From Sphaerotilus uruguayifluvii (GTDB taxonomy: Bacteria; Pseudomonadota; Gammaproteobacteria; Burkholderiales; Burkholderiaceae_C): DNA of 64,000 bases. How positions within the stretch are numbered: position 1 is the stretch's first letter; every line of letters begins with the position of its first letter. Shown here one piece after another: positions 30,166-38,733 of the stretch. The translations under genes and the position numbers were made by a program. The DNA lies in the NCBI RefSeq assembly GCF_013294065.1, contig NZ_JABSNM010000002.1:186001-250000 (forward strand), read 5' to 3'. The notes beneath the pieces are model-generated. The model did no database searches and was not told the origin of the DNA. It worked only from the letters and a program-made list of their open reading frames with translations.

Positions 30166-31083
30166 ATGAAGATCGCCCTCGACCCCTACATGATCCGCCA
30201 CCTGTCGCTGGCCGAGCTGCCCGCGGCGGTGGCCGAGCTCGGCTACGACCAGATCGAGCTGTCGCCGCGCAGCGACTTCCTCGACTGGTGGGTGATGCCG
30301 CGCGCGACGAAGCCGCGCATGAGCGAGTTCAAGGCCGCGATGCGCTCGGCGGGCGTGTCCCTGGGCTCGCTGCAGCCGATGTACCGCTGGGCCAGCCCCT
30401 TCGAGGACGAGCGCCAGTGGGCGGTGCGCTGCTGGAAGAAGGCCATTGAAGTGGCGGTCGAGATGGACTGCCGGCTGATGGTCAGCGAGTTCGGCCGCGG
30501 CGCCTCGCCCGAGCGCACGGTGGCCGAGCGCAACGGCCTGGCCACCAACCTCAACACCAAGGAAGCCTGCGAGGCGGCCTGGTTCCGCTCGATGGACGAG
30601 CTGCTGCCCATCCTCGAGCGCGAAGGCGTGACCCTCAGCGTCGAGCCGCACCCCGAGGACTGGATCGAGCAGTACCAGCCGGCCTGCGACATCGTGCGCA
30701 ACATCGGCTCGAAGGCGCTGAAGCTCAGCTTCATCGCGCCGCACACCTTCTACTACGGCCGCGACATCGGCGCGATGGTGCGCGAGGCCGGCGACCTGCT
30801 GGCCCATGTGCGCGTGGCCGACACCTTCGACCACACCAGGAGCAGCCAGCTGCGCTACATCGTCAACCCGCCGGGCTCGAGCCAGGTGCGGGTGCACCAG
30901 CACCTCGACATCGGCCAGGGCGAGGTCGACTTCGACGGCCTGTTCAAGGCGATGGCCGACATCGGCTTCGACGGGCTGGTCTCGGCCTGCGTGTTCGCGT
31001 GGGAAGAGCGCGCGAAGGCGTCGAGCCAGATGATGCGCCAGGGCATCGACCAGCTCATCCAGCGGCACTTCGGCGCACGCTGA
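30166..31083 (+). CDS. iolH: IolH-like TIM-barrel protein of inositol catabolism
   Basis: 305 aa. The N-terminus MKIALDPYMIRHLSLAELP and the segments ELGYDQIELSPRSDF, WAVRCWKKAIEVAVEM, SFIAPHTFYYGRDIG and RYIVNPPGSSQVRVHQHLDI (in part) match B. subtilis IolH along the length. It has the AP-endonuclease-2/xylose-isomerase fold. IolH has no firmly assigned reaction; it always sits in iol operons. ATG 30166 is preferred to GTG 30157. The 3' end overlaps the convergent truC by 29 nt. Confidence 0.82.
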   Translation: MKIALDPYMIRHLSLAELPAAVAELGYDQIELSPRSDFLDWWVMPRATKPRMSEFKAAMRSAGVSLGSLQPMYRWASPFEDERQWAVRCWKKAIEVAVEMDCRLMVSEFGRGASPERTVAERNGLATNLNTKEACEAAWFRSMDELLPILEREGVTLSVEPHPEDWIEQYQPACDIVRNIGSKALKLSFIAPHTFYYGRDIGAMVREAGDLLAHVRVADTFDHTRSSQLRYIVNPPGSSQVRVHQHLDIGQGEVDFDGLFKAMADIGFDGLVSACVFAWEERAKASSQMMRQGIDQLIQRHFGAR

Positions 31084-31882
31084 GCCGCTCCGGCAGCCGG
31101 CACCAGCCGGCCAGATCGCCGAAGGTGTCGGCCGGTGCGCCGGCAGACACCGCGAAGGCCCCCGCCTGCGCCTGCCACGCCAGCCCGCTGTGCAGCCGCA
31201 GCGGCTCGTGCGTGAAGGGATGCACCAGCTCCAGCGCCTGCGCGTGCAGCCACAGGCGCTGCCGGCCCAGGCGCTCGGCCCACCAGCGGTTCAGCGGGCC
31301 CTTGCCGTGGGTGGCATCGCCGATGATCGGGTGCGCCAGGTGCTTGAGGTGGCGGCGGATCTGGTGGCGCCGACCGGTCAGCGGCTCGGCCTCGACCAGC
31401 GACACCCGCGTCGTGGGAAATCGCCCGTCGCTCGACTCCAGGCGCTCGAAGCTGGCCAGCCGGCGCAGCCGGGTCTGCGCGGGCTGGGCCGGCGCGTCGG
31501 GCGGCGCATCGTCCGGGCGCAGCGCGTGGTCGACCCAGGCCTCGGCGGGTGCCCAGCCGCGCACCAGCGCCAGGTAGCGCTTGCGCACCTCGCCGGTGGC
31601 CATGAAGGCCTGACCGAGGCGGCGCGCGGCTTCCGGGTGCCGGGCCAGCAGCAGCACGCCGCAGGTGCCCTTGTCGAGGCGGTGCACCGGATGCACATGC
31701 GCGCCGCCGAGCTGGTCGCGCAGCGTCTGCACCACGAAGCGGGTCTCGCCGGCGTCCAGCCCGGTGCGGTGCACCAGCCAGCCCGCCGGCTTGTGGATGG
31801 CGATCAGGTGCTCGTCCTGCCAGAGCACCGGCAGAGACACCGGCATCGGCGGCGCATCGGTCGTCGGGTCGTCGTCGTTCAT
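31055..31882 (-). CDS. truC: tRNA pseudouridine(65) synthase
   Basis: 275 aa from ATG 31882. RluA-type synthase: LPVLWQDEHLIAIHKPAGWLVH opens it, the catalytic motif HPVHRLDKGTCGVLLLA carries the active-site Asp, and RRHQIRRHLKHLAHPIIGD follows. The short form with R-R-H-Q-I-R-R-H is typical of TruC, which modifies U65 in certain tRNAs. An N-terminal extension (NDDDPTTDAPP) is not conserved. It is monocistronic, convergent with iolH. RluA family members differ in target, so TruC is a strong but not absolute call. Confidence 0.87.
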   Translation of the reverse strand: MNDDDPTTDAPPMPVSLPVLWQDEHLIAIHKPAGWLVHRTGLDAGETRFVVQTLRDQLGGAHVHPVHRLDKGTCGVLLLARHPEAARRLGQAFMATGEVRKRYLALVRGWAPAEAWVDHALRPDDAPPDAPAQPAQTRLRRLASFERLESSDGRFPTTRVSLVEAEPLTGRRHQIRRHLKHLAHPIIGDATHGKGPLNRWWAERLGRQRLWLHAQALELVHPFTHEPLRLHSGLAWQAQAGAFAVSAGAPADTFGDLAGWCRLPERLSVRRSAAG

Positions 31883-31964
31883 GCGCCGATCATCGCGCAC
31901 CCGAGCGGTACCCGATCGGCGCCCGCCACGCACCAGGGCGGTGCCCGTGACGCCCTTTGAGGCA

Positions 31965-31979
31965 TGGCACCAGGATTGC
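31965..31979 (+). promoter_or_regulatory. Sigma-54-type promoter before the partner-switch operon
   Basis: TGGCAC-CAGGA-TTGC matches the -24/-12 consensus with exact GG-to-GC spacing. It is 157 nt upstream of the PP2C gene start. It predicts RpoN control needing an enhancer-binding protein; no such activator gene is adjacent. Confidence 0.6.
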
Positions 31980-31983
31980 GCTC

Positions 31984-32000
31984 TTGATTTGTGAAATCAA
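31984..32000. promoter_or_regulatory. Inverted repeat overlapping the predicted start site
   Basis: TTGATTT-GTG-AAATCAA, perfect 7-bp arms. It begins 5 nt after the -12 element of the sigma-54-type promoter and so covers the expected transcription start. It could be a repressor site; no candidate binder is evident. Confidence 0.4.
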
Positions 32001-32136
32001 TCACGAAGCCAGGCCGACATGCACGAAGGAAAGCCGCTGGCATGGCCGTTGCTGCACAGGGATCGAGCGCGCGACCCGCAGCTCGACGCTTCGCCGGCCA
32101 CGCGGCCGGTCCGATTCCCGCCGCAACGACCTGTCC

Positions 32137-34896
32137 ATGGCCGCCCTACCCTCCGACGCCGCCTCCGCTCCACCCGACCGCGGCGCCACCGCCCCCGATG
32201 CCGCGGCCACCGCGATCGCCGACCGCAATGTCGCGCAGCTCACCCGCGGCATCTGGCTGCGCTCGATCACCGGCCTGGTGCTGATCGCGATCCTGGCGAC
32301 CGCGACCTTCCTGATCCTGCACGACGTGCTGAGCATCAACCGCAGCGCGGCGACCATCGTCAACATCAGCGGCCGCCAGCGCATGCTGTCGCAGCGCGCG
32401 GCGCTGTTCGCCACCCGGCTGGTGGCCAGCCGCGACGAGGCCGAGCGGCGCACGCTGCGCACCGAGCTCGACCGGGTGGCCGGCCTGCTGCTGAGCTCGC
32501 ACGAGGGCCTGACCCGCGGCAGCGCCGCGCTGGGCCTGCCGGCGACGATGTCGGCGACGATGAACACGCTCTATTTCGGCGAGCCGCAGCACCTGGACCG
32601 CCAGGTGCGCGACTATGTCGAGCAGCTGCGCGCGCTGATGCGCCGCATCGACCAGGAGCCCGGCGCGGTGCCGCCCGAGCTGCGCGCGATCACCGCCGCG
32701 GCCTCCGGCCCGCTGCTGGCCACGCTGAACCAGGCGGTGCAGCAGTACGAGAAGGAGAGCGAGGCCGAGGTGGCCCGCGCCATTCTCTATGAGCGCATCG
32801 TCTACGGCGTGACGCTGCTGGCCCTGCTGCTGGAGGCCGCGCTGATCTACCGCCCGCTGGTCGACCGGGTGCGCCGCGCCACCGAGCGGCTGGTGCGCCA
32901 GCAGCAGTTCAGCGACCGGGTGGTCGACACCTCGCAGGCGCTGATCATCGGCCTGGACAGCGCCGGGCGCATCGCGCTGTTCAACCAGCACAGCCAGAAG
33001 GTCACCGGCCATGCCGAGGCCGAGGTGCAGGGCCGCGACTTCCTGTCGACCTTCCTGCCGCCGGACATGGCGGCCGATCCGGCGATGGAGAAGCTCTTCC
33101 TGGGCGGGGCCGGCCGGGGCCGCACCGAGACGCCGCTGCGCACCCGCGACGGCCGCACGCTGACGGTCGAGTGGTCGAACGCCGAGCTGCGCGACCCGGC
33201 CAGCGGCCGCACGCTGCTGCACCTGGCCACCGGCGTCGACATCACCCAGCGCAAGCAGGCCGAGCAGGAGCTGCAGCAGGCGCTCGAGCGCACCGAGGCG
33301 CTGGGCAGCCGGCTGCGCCAGGAGGTCGCGCATGCGGCGGTGCTGCAGCGCGCGATGCTGCCGCCGCCGGAGATCGAGCTGCCCGGCCTGCAGGGCCTGG
33401 CGCGGCTGACCACCTCGACCGAGGTCGGCGGCGACTACTACGACCACTACGCGGTCGACGGCCGCCATGCGATCTTCCTGATCGGCGACGTCAGCGGCCA
33501 CGGCGTGGCCTCGGGCACGCTGGTCAGCGCCGCGAAGATGGCGGTGCACCAGCTCGCCAGCCAGGGCGAGACCGACCCGGCGGCGATGCTCGAGCACCTG
33601 AACGAGGCGCTGCTGGCCTCCAGCCACGACAGCATGTTCATGACCCTGCTGTGCTGCAGCCTCGACGCCCGCACCGGGCGGCTGCGCATCGCCAACGCCG
33701 GCCACGCCTTCCCCTACTACTGGCTCGACGCCGAGCAGGGCTGGGGCATGATCGAGGTCGAGGGCCTGCCGCTGGGCCGGGTGCGCGAGCCGGCCTATGC
33801 CTCGATCGCCTTCGACATCCAGCCCGGCGACCGCCTCTTCCTCTACACCGACGGCCTGGTCGAGCAGGAGGACGGCCAGCGCCGCGCCTTCGGCCACGAG
33901 GGGCTGGAGAACCTGCTCTACGACCATGCCGCCGCGGCCGCCGACACGCTGCTCGACCGGGTGTTCGGCGCGCTGGCCGCGCATGCCGGCCGCGAGGGCT
34001 TCGACGACGATGTCACCGCGATGTGCGTGACCCACATGGCCCGGGTCGAGGGCGCGCCCGCCCTGCCCGGACGGCTGGCCGCGGCGCGCGATCTGCTGCA
34101 GGTCGAGGCGGCGGCGGTGGTCGAGGCCGGCGGCCTGCCGGCGCCGGTGGCGCGCCAGCGCGTCGTCGCCACCCATGCCTCGGGTGCGCTGCTGCCGATG
34201 CTGCCGGCGCTGTGCGAGGCCGGCATCCGCCGCGTGCTGCCCGACGACCAGCCCTTCCTGCGCGAGCTGGGCTGGCAGGCGCTGCTCGACCAGCACCATC
34301 TCGACGGCGTCGACGACCTGGCGCGCTGGATCGCCGCGCCCGTCGACGAGGCGGTCTGGACCTTCGAGCACAGCAGCGACAAGGCCCGCGCGATGGCCGG
34401 CCTGGCCGACTGGCTCGACACCCAGCCGGACCTGCCCGAGGGCCTGCGCGACATCGTCGTGCTGATGAGCGACGAGCTGATCGAGAACGGCCTGTACGGT
34501 GCGCCGGTCGATGCCACCGGCGGCAAGCTGCACCACAAGGGCGAGGTACGCGAGGTGCAGCCTCAGGAGGGCCTGCGGCTGCAGCTGCGCCGCGACGGCG
34601 GCCGCCTGGGCCTGTCGATGAGCGACCGCTGGGGCACCTTCACGCCGTCGATCTTCCTGCGCCGGCTGGCCCTGAACGCCGGCCAGCAGGGGCTGGAGGC
34701 CGGCGTCGGCGGGGCCGGCCTCTACCTGATGTGGCGCATGAGCGACTACATGCAGGTCCGGGTGCAGCCGCAGCGCCTCACCCAGATCACGCTGCTGTGG
34801 TCGCTGCAGCAGCCGCCCGACCCCGAGCGCGACGCCGGCTTCCAGTTCCTGTACCACCACGAGCTCGGCGAGCTGCCGGGCTCCAGCACCGCATGA
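32137..34896 (+). CDS. Membrane-bound PP2C phosphatase / anti-sigma-type kinase fusion (PilJ-PAS-SpoIIE-HATPase)
   Basis: 919 aa from ATG 32137. TM1 43-62, then a PilJ-type sensor region with NISGRQRMLSQRA (76-88), TM2 about 220-240. PAS about 260-370, coiled-coil linker about 372-400. SpoIIE/PP2C domain from about 405: TEVGGDYYD with D433, GDVSGHG with D451, and FLYTDGLVE. The C-terminal part (about 680-905) is HATPase-like: LMSDELIENGLYGAP supplies the N-box Asn, and GGAGLYLMW a late glycine motif. So an RsbU-like phosphatase and an RsbW-like kinase share one chain. The next gene, overlapping by 4 nt, encodes the STAS partner. It is membrane-anchored and likely senses an external ligand. 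Confidence 0.85.
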   Translation: MAALPSDAASAPPDRGATAPDAAATAIADRNVAQLTRGIWLRSITGLVLIAILATATFLILHDVLSINRSAATIVNISGRQRMLSQRAALFATRLVASRDEAERRTLRTELDRVAGLLLSSHEGLTRGSAALGLPATMSATMNTLYFGEPQHLDRQVRDYVEQLRALMRRIDQEPGAVPPELRAITAAASGPLLATLNQAVQQYEKESEAEVARAILYERIVYGVTLLALLLEAALIYRPLVDRVRRATERLVRQQQFSDRVVDTSQALIIGLDSAGRIALFNQHSQKVTGHAEAEVQGRDFLSTFLPPDMAADPAMEKLFLGGAGRGRTETPLRTRDGRTLTVEWSNAELRDPASGRTLLHLATGVDITQRKQAEQELQQALERTEALGSRLRQEVAHAAVLQRAMLPPPEIELPGLQGLARLTTSTEVGGDYYDHYAVDGRHAIFLIGDVSGHGVASGTLVSAAKMAVHQLASQGETDPAAMLEHLNEALLASSHDSMFMTLLCCSLDARTGRLRIANAGHAFPYYWLDAEQGWGMIEVEGLPLGRVREPAYASIAFDIQPGDRLFLYTDGLVEQEDGQRRAFGHEGLENLLYDHAAAAADTLLDRVFGALAAHAGREGFDDDVTAMCVTHMARVEGAPALPGRLAAARDLLQVEAAAVVEAGGLPAPVARQRVVATHASGALLPMLPALCEAGIRRVLPDDQPFLRELGWQALLDQHHLDGVDDLARWIAAPVDEAVWTFEHSSDKARAMAGLADWLDTQPDLPEGLRDIVVLMSDELIENGLYGAPVDATGGKLHHKGEVREVQPQEGLRLQLRRDGGRLGLSMSDRWGTFTPSIFLRRLALNAGQQGLEAGVGGAGLYLMWRMSDYMQVRVQPQRLTQITLLWSLQQPPDPERDAGFQFLYHHELGELPGSSTA

Positions 34897-36182
34897 CCGA
34901 TTCCCCGACGACGCTGCACATCGACGCGACCCGCGACGAGGCCACCCGCACCACGCTGCTGCGCCTGAGCGGCGAGATCGACGTGAGCGCGGCGGCCGCC
35001 TTCGAGCCGCTGCACCGCCAGCCGCCCGCCAGCCGCCATGTGGTGCTGGACTTCGCCGCGGTGGCGCGCATCAACTCGATGGGTCTGGCGCAGCTGCTGC
35101 GACTGCTCGAGCACTGGCGCGGCCAGGGCCTGCTGCTGGAGGCGCGCAGCCTGAACCGCACGCTGAGCATGCTGTTCAAGATGACCGGGCTGATGCGCTA
35201 CTTCGCCGGGCCGGACGGCGCGGCGGCGGTGGTGGCCGCGGCCAGCGCACCGGCCGCGGGCGCGATGCCGCCGGGCGTGCGTCCGGTCGCCGCCCGACCG
35301 GCCGGACCGCCGCAGATGCGCCGCATCGTGCGCCCGGGCGCGGCCGCGCCGACGCCCGAGACCACGCCCGCGGCTCCCCCCGCACCTTCCGCGGGCACGC
35401 CCGCGCCGGCCATCGCCGCGGCGCCGCCGCCGGGCGATCGGCTCGACTTCGTCGTCAGCCAGCAGAACAGCCAGCAGCTCACCGGCTGGTACTACCTCAA
35501 CACGCTGCTGCAGCGCACGCTCGGGCGCACGGTGTCGCTGTCGGTCGAGGACTTCGAGGACGGCGCCGCGGCCGGCCGCACGCGTGCCCACGCACCGGCG
35601 CTGGTCTTCGCCCGGCCCTTCGACGCCTGCGCGCTGATGCAGCAGCACGGCTACCTGCCGGTGGCGCGGCCGCAGGACGACTGCGACGAGGTCAGCCTGA
35701 TCGTGCGCCATGACGACGCCCGCGCCGCGCTGGCCGACTTCGCCGGCGCGCAGGTGGCGACGGCGCTGGAGCGCAGCTTCGTCTTCGTGCTCGGACGCTT
35801 CTTCTGCGACGAGTGCGGGCTGGACTCCGCCGGCCTGCCGCGCCGTTTCGCCGGCAGCGAGATCGCCGCGCTGAAGATGCTGCTGTCGGGTCAGGCCGAG
35901 CTGCTGTTCATGTCGAGCCGCGGCCACGAGCGGCTGTCGGCGCTGGCGCGCGCCGGCACCCGGGTGCTCGAGCGCAGCGAGACGCGGGTGGCCTCGCACC
36001 TGCTGCTGCTGCACCCGTCCTGCCAGGCGCTGGTGCAGCCGCTGCGCGAGGCCCTGACCGGCCTGCCCCAGCACGACAAGGGCCGCCAGGCGCTGCAGGA
36101 CCTCGGCATGAACGGCTGGGACGTGCCGGCGCCCGAGGAGGTGGAGATGCTGCTGATGCTGTACCGGCGCTACGCGGGCTGA
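34893..36182 (+). CDS. STAS-domain protein fused to a PhnD-like solute-binding domain
   Basis: 429 aa, start overlapping the phosphatase stop (ATGA). N-terminal STAS domain (residues about 7-110): LRLSGEIDVSAAAAFEPL, then VVLDFAAVARINSMGLAQLL, where S62 is the position phosphorylated in SpoIIAA/RsbV. A Pro/Ala-rich linker (about 113-180) follows. The C-terminal part (about 185-429) resembles phosphonate/phosphite ABC-type binding proteins: DFVVSQQNSQQLTGWYYLNTL, PALVFARPFDACALM, and a late PLREALTGLPQHDKGRQALQDLGMNGW in part. There is no signal peptide or TM, so this binding domain should be cytoplasmic, which is unusual. It is the obvious substrate of the kinase and phosphatase next door. 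Confidence 0.72.
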   Translation: MTDSPTTLHIDATRDEATRTTLLRLSGEIDVSAAAAFEPLHRQPPASRHVVLDFAAVARINSMGLAQLLRLLEHWRGQGLLLEARSLNRTLSMLFKMTGLMRYFAGPDGAAAVVAAASAPAAGAMPPGVRPVAARPAGPPQMRRIVRPGAAAPTPETTPAAPPAPSAGTPAPAIAAAPPPGDRLDFVVSQQNSQQLTGWYYLNTLLQRTLGRTVSLSVEDFEDGAAAGRTRAHAPALVFARPFDACALMQQHGYLPVARPQDDCDEVSLIVRHDDARAALADFAGAQVATALERSFVFVLGRFFCDECGLDSAGLPRRFAGSEIAALKMLLSGQAELLFMSSRGHERLSALARAGTRVLERSETRVASHLLLLHPSCQALVQPLREALTGLPQHDKGRQALQDLGMNGWDVPAPEEVEMLLMLYRRYAG

Positions 36183-37639
36183 AGGGCGGCAAGCGCGTCG
36201 GCCAGCCGACGCAGGCCCTCGTCGATCTGCGCGGCCTCCAGACTGGCGTAGCCGAGCACCAGCCCGGCCGGGCGCTCGCTCGGCCGGCCGCCCTCCTGCG
36301 GCGTGGCATGCAGCGGCGAGACCGGATGCACGATCAGCCGCCGGGCCCGGGCGGCGGCGATCAGGGTCGGCTCGCACGCCGCCGGCAGGCCGGGCAGCCA
36401 CAGCACCACATGCAGGCCGGCCGCATCGCCCGCCACCCGGGCGCGTGTACCCAGATGGCGTGCGACTGCTTCCAGCAGCGCGGCACGGCGACGCTCGTGG
36501 CGGCGGCGCTGGCGGCGCACATGACGCTCGTAGGCGCCGCTGTCGATCAGCCGGGCCAGCACCCGCTGCTCGAGCCGTGGTGCATGCCGGTCGCACAGCC
36601 GCTTGGCCTGCACGAACACCGCCACCAGCGCCGGCGGCAGCACCATGTAGCCCAGCCGAAGCTGCGGCGACAGCGTCTTCGAGAAGGTGCCCACATGGAT
36701 CACCCGGCCCTCGGTGTCCATCGCCTGCAGCGCGTCGATCGGGCGCTGGCCGTAGCGGAACTCGCCGTCATAGTCGTCCTCGATGATCCAGGCCTGCTGC
36801 TGGGCGGCCCAGTGCAGCAGCGCCTGGCGCCGGGCCAGCGGCAGCACGCCGCCCAGCGGGAACTGGTGCGAGGGCGTCACATAGGCCAGCCGGACGGGCG
36901 CAGCTCCCTCGGGCAGCCGATCGGTCATCAGCCCGTGGGCATCGACCGGTACCGGCAGCGCGTGTGCGCCGGTGAGCTCGAAGCAGCGTCGCGCCATCAG
37001 ATACGCCGGATCCTCGATGACGAAACGGTCGCCGCCGTCGAGCAGAACACGCGCGCACAGGTCGATCGCCTGCTGCGATCCGTGCACGATCAGGATGCGC
37101 TCGGCATCGCAGTCCAGCCCGCGGGCGCGGCGCAGATGGCCTTGCAGCGCCTGGCGCAGGGCCGGGTCGCCCTGCGGCGGGTCGTAGTAGAGCCGCTGCT
37201 GCGGCTGGCGCAGCTCGGCCTGGCAGGCCTGGAGCCAGAGCCGGGCGGGATGATCGGCCGCCGCGATCGCACCGTAGAGAAAGTCGATGCATTCGGACTG
37301 CGCCACGGTGGGCAGTGCCGGCATCGGCATCGCGGCCAGGCGGTGGCCGAGCGCGGACAGCCGGGGGGCGGCGCGGTCCGCCGGGCGAGGTTCGGCACGG
37401 GTCTGCCCGGCCTGGCCGACCTGCAGTCCCGCCGTCACCCGCGCAGCCCGCCCGGGCGAGGTGTCGATGCAGCCTTCGGCGGCGAGCTGCTCGTAGACCG
37501 TGGTCACCGTGGTGCGCGACACGCCCAGCTCCGCCGCCAGCGCACGGGTGGAGGGCAGCCGGGCTCCGGGCGGCAGGCTGCCATCGGCGATCTGCGCGCG
37601 CAGCATCGCCTCGATGCGGCGTGCGAGGGAAGAATTCAT
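36170..37639 (-). CDS. MocR/PdxR-family regulator (GntR HTH plus aminotransferase-like domain)
   Basis: 489 aa from ATG 37639. N-terminal GntR winged helix (SLARRIEAMLRAQIADGSL, RLPSTRALAAELGVSRTTVT). C-terminal fold-type I aminotransferase-like domain: IVHGSQQAIDLCARVLLD, VIEDPAYLMARRC, WIIEDDYDGEFRY, and HVGTFSKTLSPQLRLGY with the PLP-binding Lys. MocR proteins use PLP as an effector or cofactor. It is divergent from the PaiB-type gene with CTGG repeats between. It overlaps the convergent STAS gene by 13 nt. It most likely controls the PaiB/ABM/LysE operon. Confidence 0.92.
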   Translation of the reverse strand: MNSSLARRIEAMLRAQIADGSLPPGARLPSTRALAAELGVSRTTVTTVYEQLAAEGCIDTSPGRAARVTAGLQVGQAGQTRAEPRPADRAAPRLSALGHRLAAMPMPALPTVAQSECIDFLYGAIAAADHPARLWLQACQAELRQPQQRLYYDPPQGDPALRQALQGHLRRARGLDCDAERILIVHGSQQAIDLCARVLLDGGDRFVIEDPAYLMARRCFELTGAHALPVPVDAHGLMTDRLPEGAAPVRLAYVTPSHQFPLGGVLPLARRQALLHWAAQQQAWIIEDDYDGEFRYGQRPIDALQAMDTEGRVIHVGTFSKTLSPQLRLGYMVLPPALVAVFVQAKRLCDRHAPRLEQRVLARLIDSGAYERHVRRQRRRHERRRAALLEAVARHLGTRARVAGDAAGLHVVLWLPGLPAACEPTLIAAARARRLIVHPVSPLHATPQEGGRPSERPAGLVLGYASLEAAQIDEGLRRLADALAALQPA

Positions 37640-37650
37640 GGCCACGGCTC

Positions 37651-37680
37651 AACTGGTCTGGAAGAAAGTCTGGAAACTGG
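37651..37680. promoter_or_regulatory. CTGG direct-repeat cluster (probable MocR site)
   Basis: Four same-strand CTGG cores start at 37653, 37658, 37670 and 37677. AACTGG recurs 24 bp apart and TCTGGAA 12 bp apart. Direct repeats spaced by about one to two turns in the divergent gap are usual MocR binding sites. Confidence 0.5.
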
Positions 37681-37719
37681 CTCTTGTGATTGTGCCGGTC
37701 GATGCGCGACAGTGGGGCC

Positions 37720-38355
37720 ATGTACCTCCCGCCCCACTTCGCCGAGACGCGGCCCGAAACCCTGCACCACCTCATGCGCACGCACCCGCTGGGCATGCTG
37801 GTCACGCCCGGACCGGACGGTCTGGAGGCCGACCACCTGCCCTTCGAGCTCGATGCGCACCCGGATCGGCCGCTGCGGCTGCTGGCGCATGTCGCACGCG
37901 CCAATCCGCTGTGGCAGCGCTGCCCGGACGGCACGCCGGTGCTGGTGGTCTTTCGCGGCGCCGAAAGCTACATCTCGCCCGGCAGCTACCCGAGCAAGGC
38001 CGAGACCCACCGCCAGGTGCCGACCTGGAACTACGAGGTGGTCCATGCGCGCGGTGTGCTGACGGTGCATGACGACGAGCGCTTCGTGCGCGGCCTGCTG
38101 GCGCGGCTGACGCGCCGGCACGAGGCCGCCGAGCCGGTGCCCTGGAAGATGGGCGAAGCCCCCCCCGACTTTCTCGCGGCCATGCTGAGCGCGGTGGTCG
38201 GCATCGAGATCATCGTGACCGCGCTCGAAGGCAAGCGAAAGCTCGGCCAGAACCGCGAGCCGCGCGACCGCCTCGGCGCGGCCGACTGGCTCGAGCGCCG
38301 TGGCCAGACCGAGCTGGCCGCCGCCATGCGCAACCCCGACAGCCCGACAGCATGA
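37720..38355 (+). CDS. PaiB-type FMN-binding protein
   Basis: 211 aa from ATG 37720 (MYLPPHFAETRPETLHHLM), the standard PaiB opening. Split-barrel flavin fold: LGMLVTPGPDGLEADHLPF, LLAHVARANPLWQ, AYISPGSYPSK-type segment (here SYISPGSYPSK), VPTWNYEVVHARG and a C-terminal VGIEIIVTALEGKRKLGQNR. PaiB-like proteins are annotated as FMN-binding negative regulators of protease genes, but the fold fits a flavoenzyme. It is the first gene of an operon with an ABM protein and a LysE exporter, opposite a MocR regulator. An earlier in-frame start at 37690 lies too near the MocR repeats. Confidence 0.87.
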   Translation: MYLPPHFAETRPETLHHLMRTHPLGMLVTPGPDGLEADHLPFELDAHPDRPLRLLAHVARANPLWQRCPDGTPVLVVFRGAESYISPGSYPSKAETHRQVPTWNYEVVHARGVLTVHDDERFVRGLLARLTRRHEAAEPVPWKMGEAPPDFLAAMLSAVVGIEIIVTALEGKRKLGQNREPRDRLGAADWLERRGQTELAAAMRNPDSPTA

Positions 38356-38699
38356 CCATGCCGCTCTACACCGCGACGTTCACCTTCGCCCCCGGCGACT
38401 ACGACGACACCTTCCATTCACTCGACCAGGCCATCGCCGATGCCGCTCGGGCCCTGCCTGGCTACCTTGGCGAGGAAACCTGGGAGAACCCCGCGACCGG
38501 CCAGCTCTCCAACGTCTACTACTGGGACAGTCTGGAGTCGCTGCAGACCCTGATGCGGCATCCGCAGCATCTGGCGGCCAAGCGCGACCAGGCCCGCTGG
38601 CTGAAGGGCTATCACGTCGTCGTCGCCCAGGTGCTGCACAGCCAGGGCGACGGACGCCTCGCGCATCCCCTGGGCTCTCGCCCGGTGGGGCAGAACTGA
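38352..38699 (+). CDS. Antibiotic biosynthesis monooxygenase (ABM) domain protein
   Basis: 115 aa, start overlapping the PaiB stop by 4 nt (ATGA). Ferredoxin-like alpha/beta fold: LYTATFTFAPGDYDDTF, ALPGYLGEETWENPATGQLSNVYYW, and LQTLMRHPQHLAAKRDQARW, a spacing typical of ABM/YciI-like dimeric barrels. Small proteins of this family act on quinones, heme or are dimeric oxygenases; the substrate is unknown here. Translational coupling implies joint function with the flavoprotein. Confidence 0.7.
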   Translation: MTMPLYTATFTFAPGDYDDTFHSLDQAIADAARALPGYLGEETWENPATGQLSNVYYWDSLESLQTLMRHPQHLAAKRDQARWLKGYHVVVAQVLHSQGDGRLAHPLGSRPVGQN

Positions 38700-38733
38700 T
38701 CCGATCTGATCCTATCCACGACGCTTCCTGCTC

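Noticed and set aside
31957-32136. Upstream start for the PP2C gene
   Set aside because: It would place the sigma-54-type promoter and palindrome in coding DNA, and the added residues look random.
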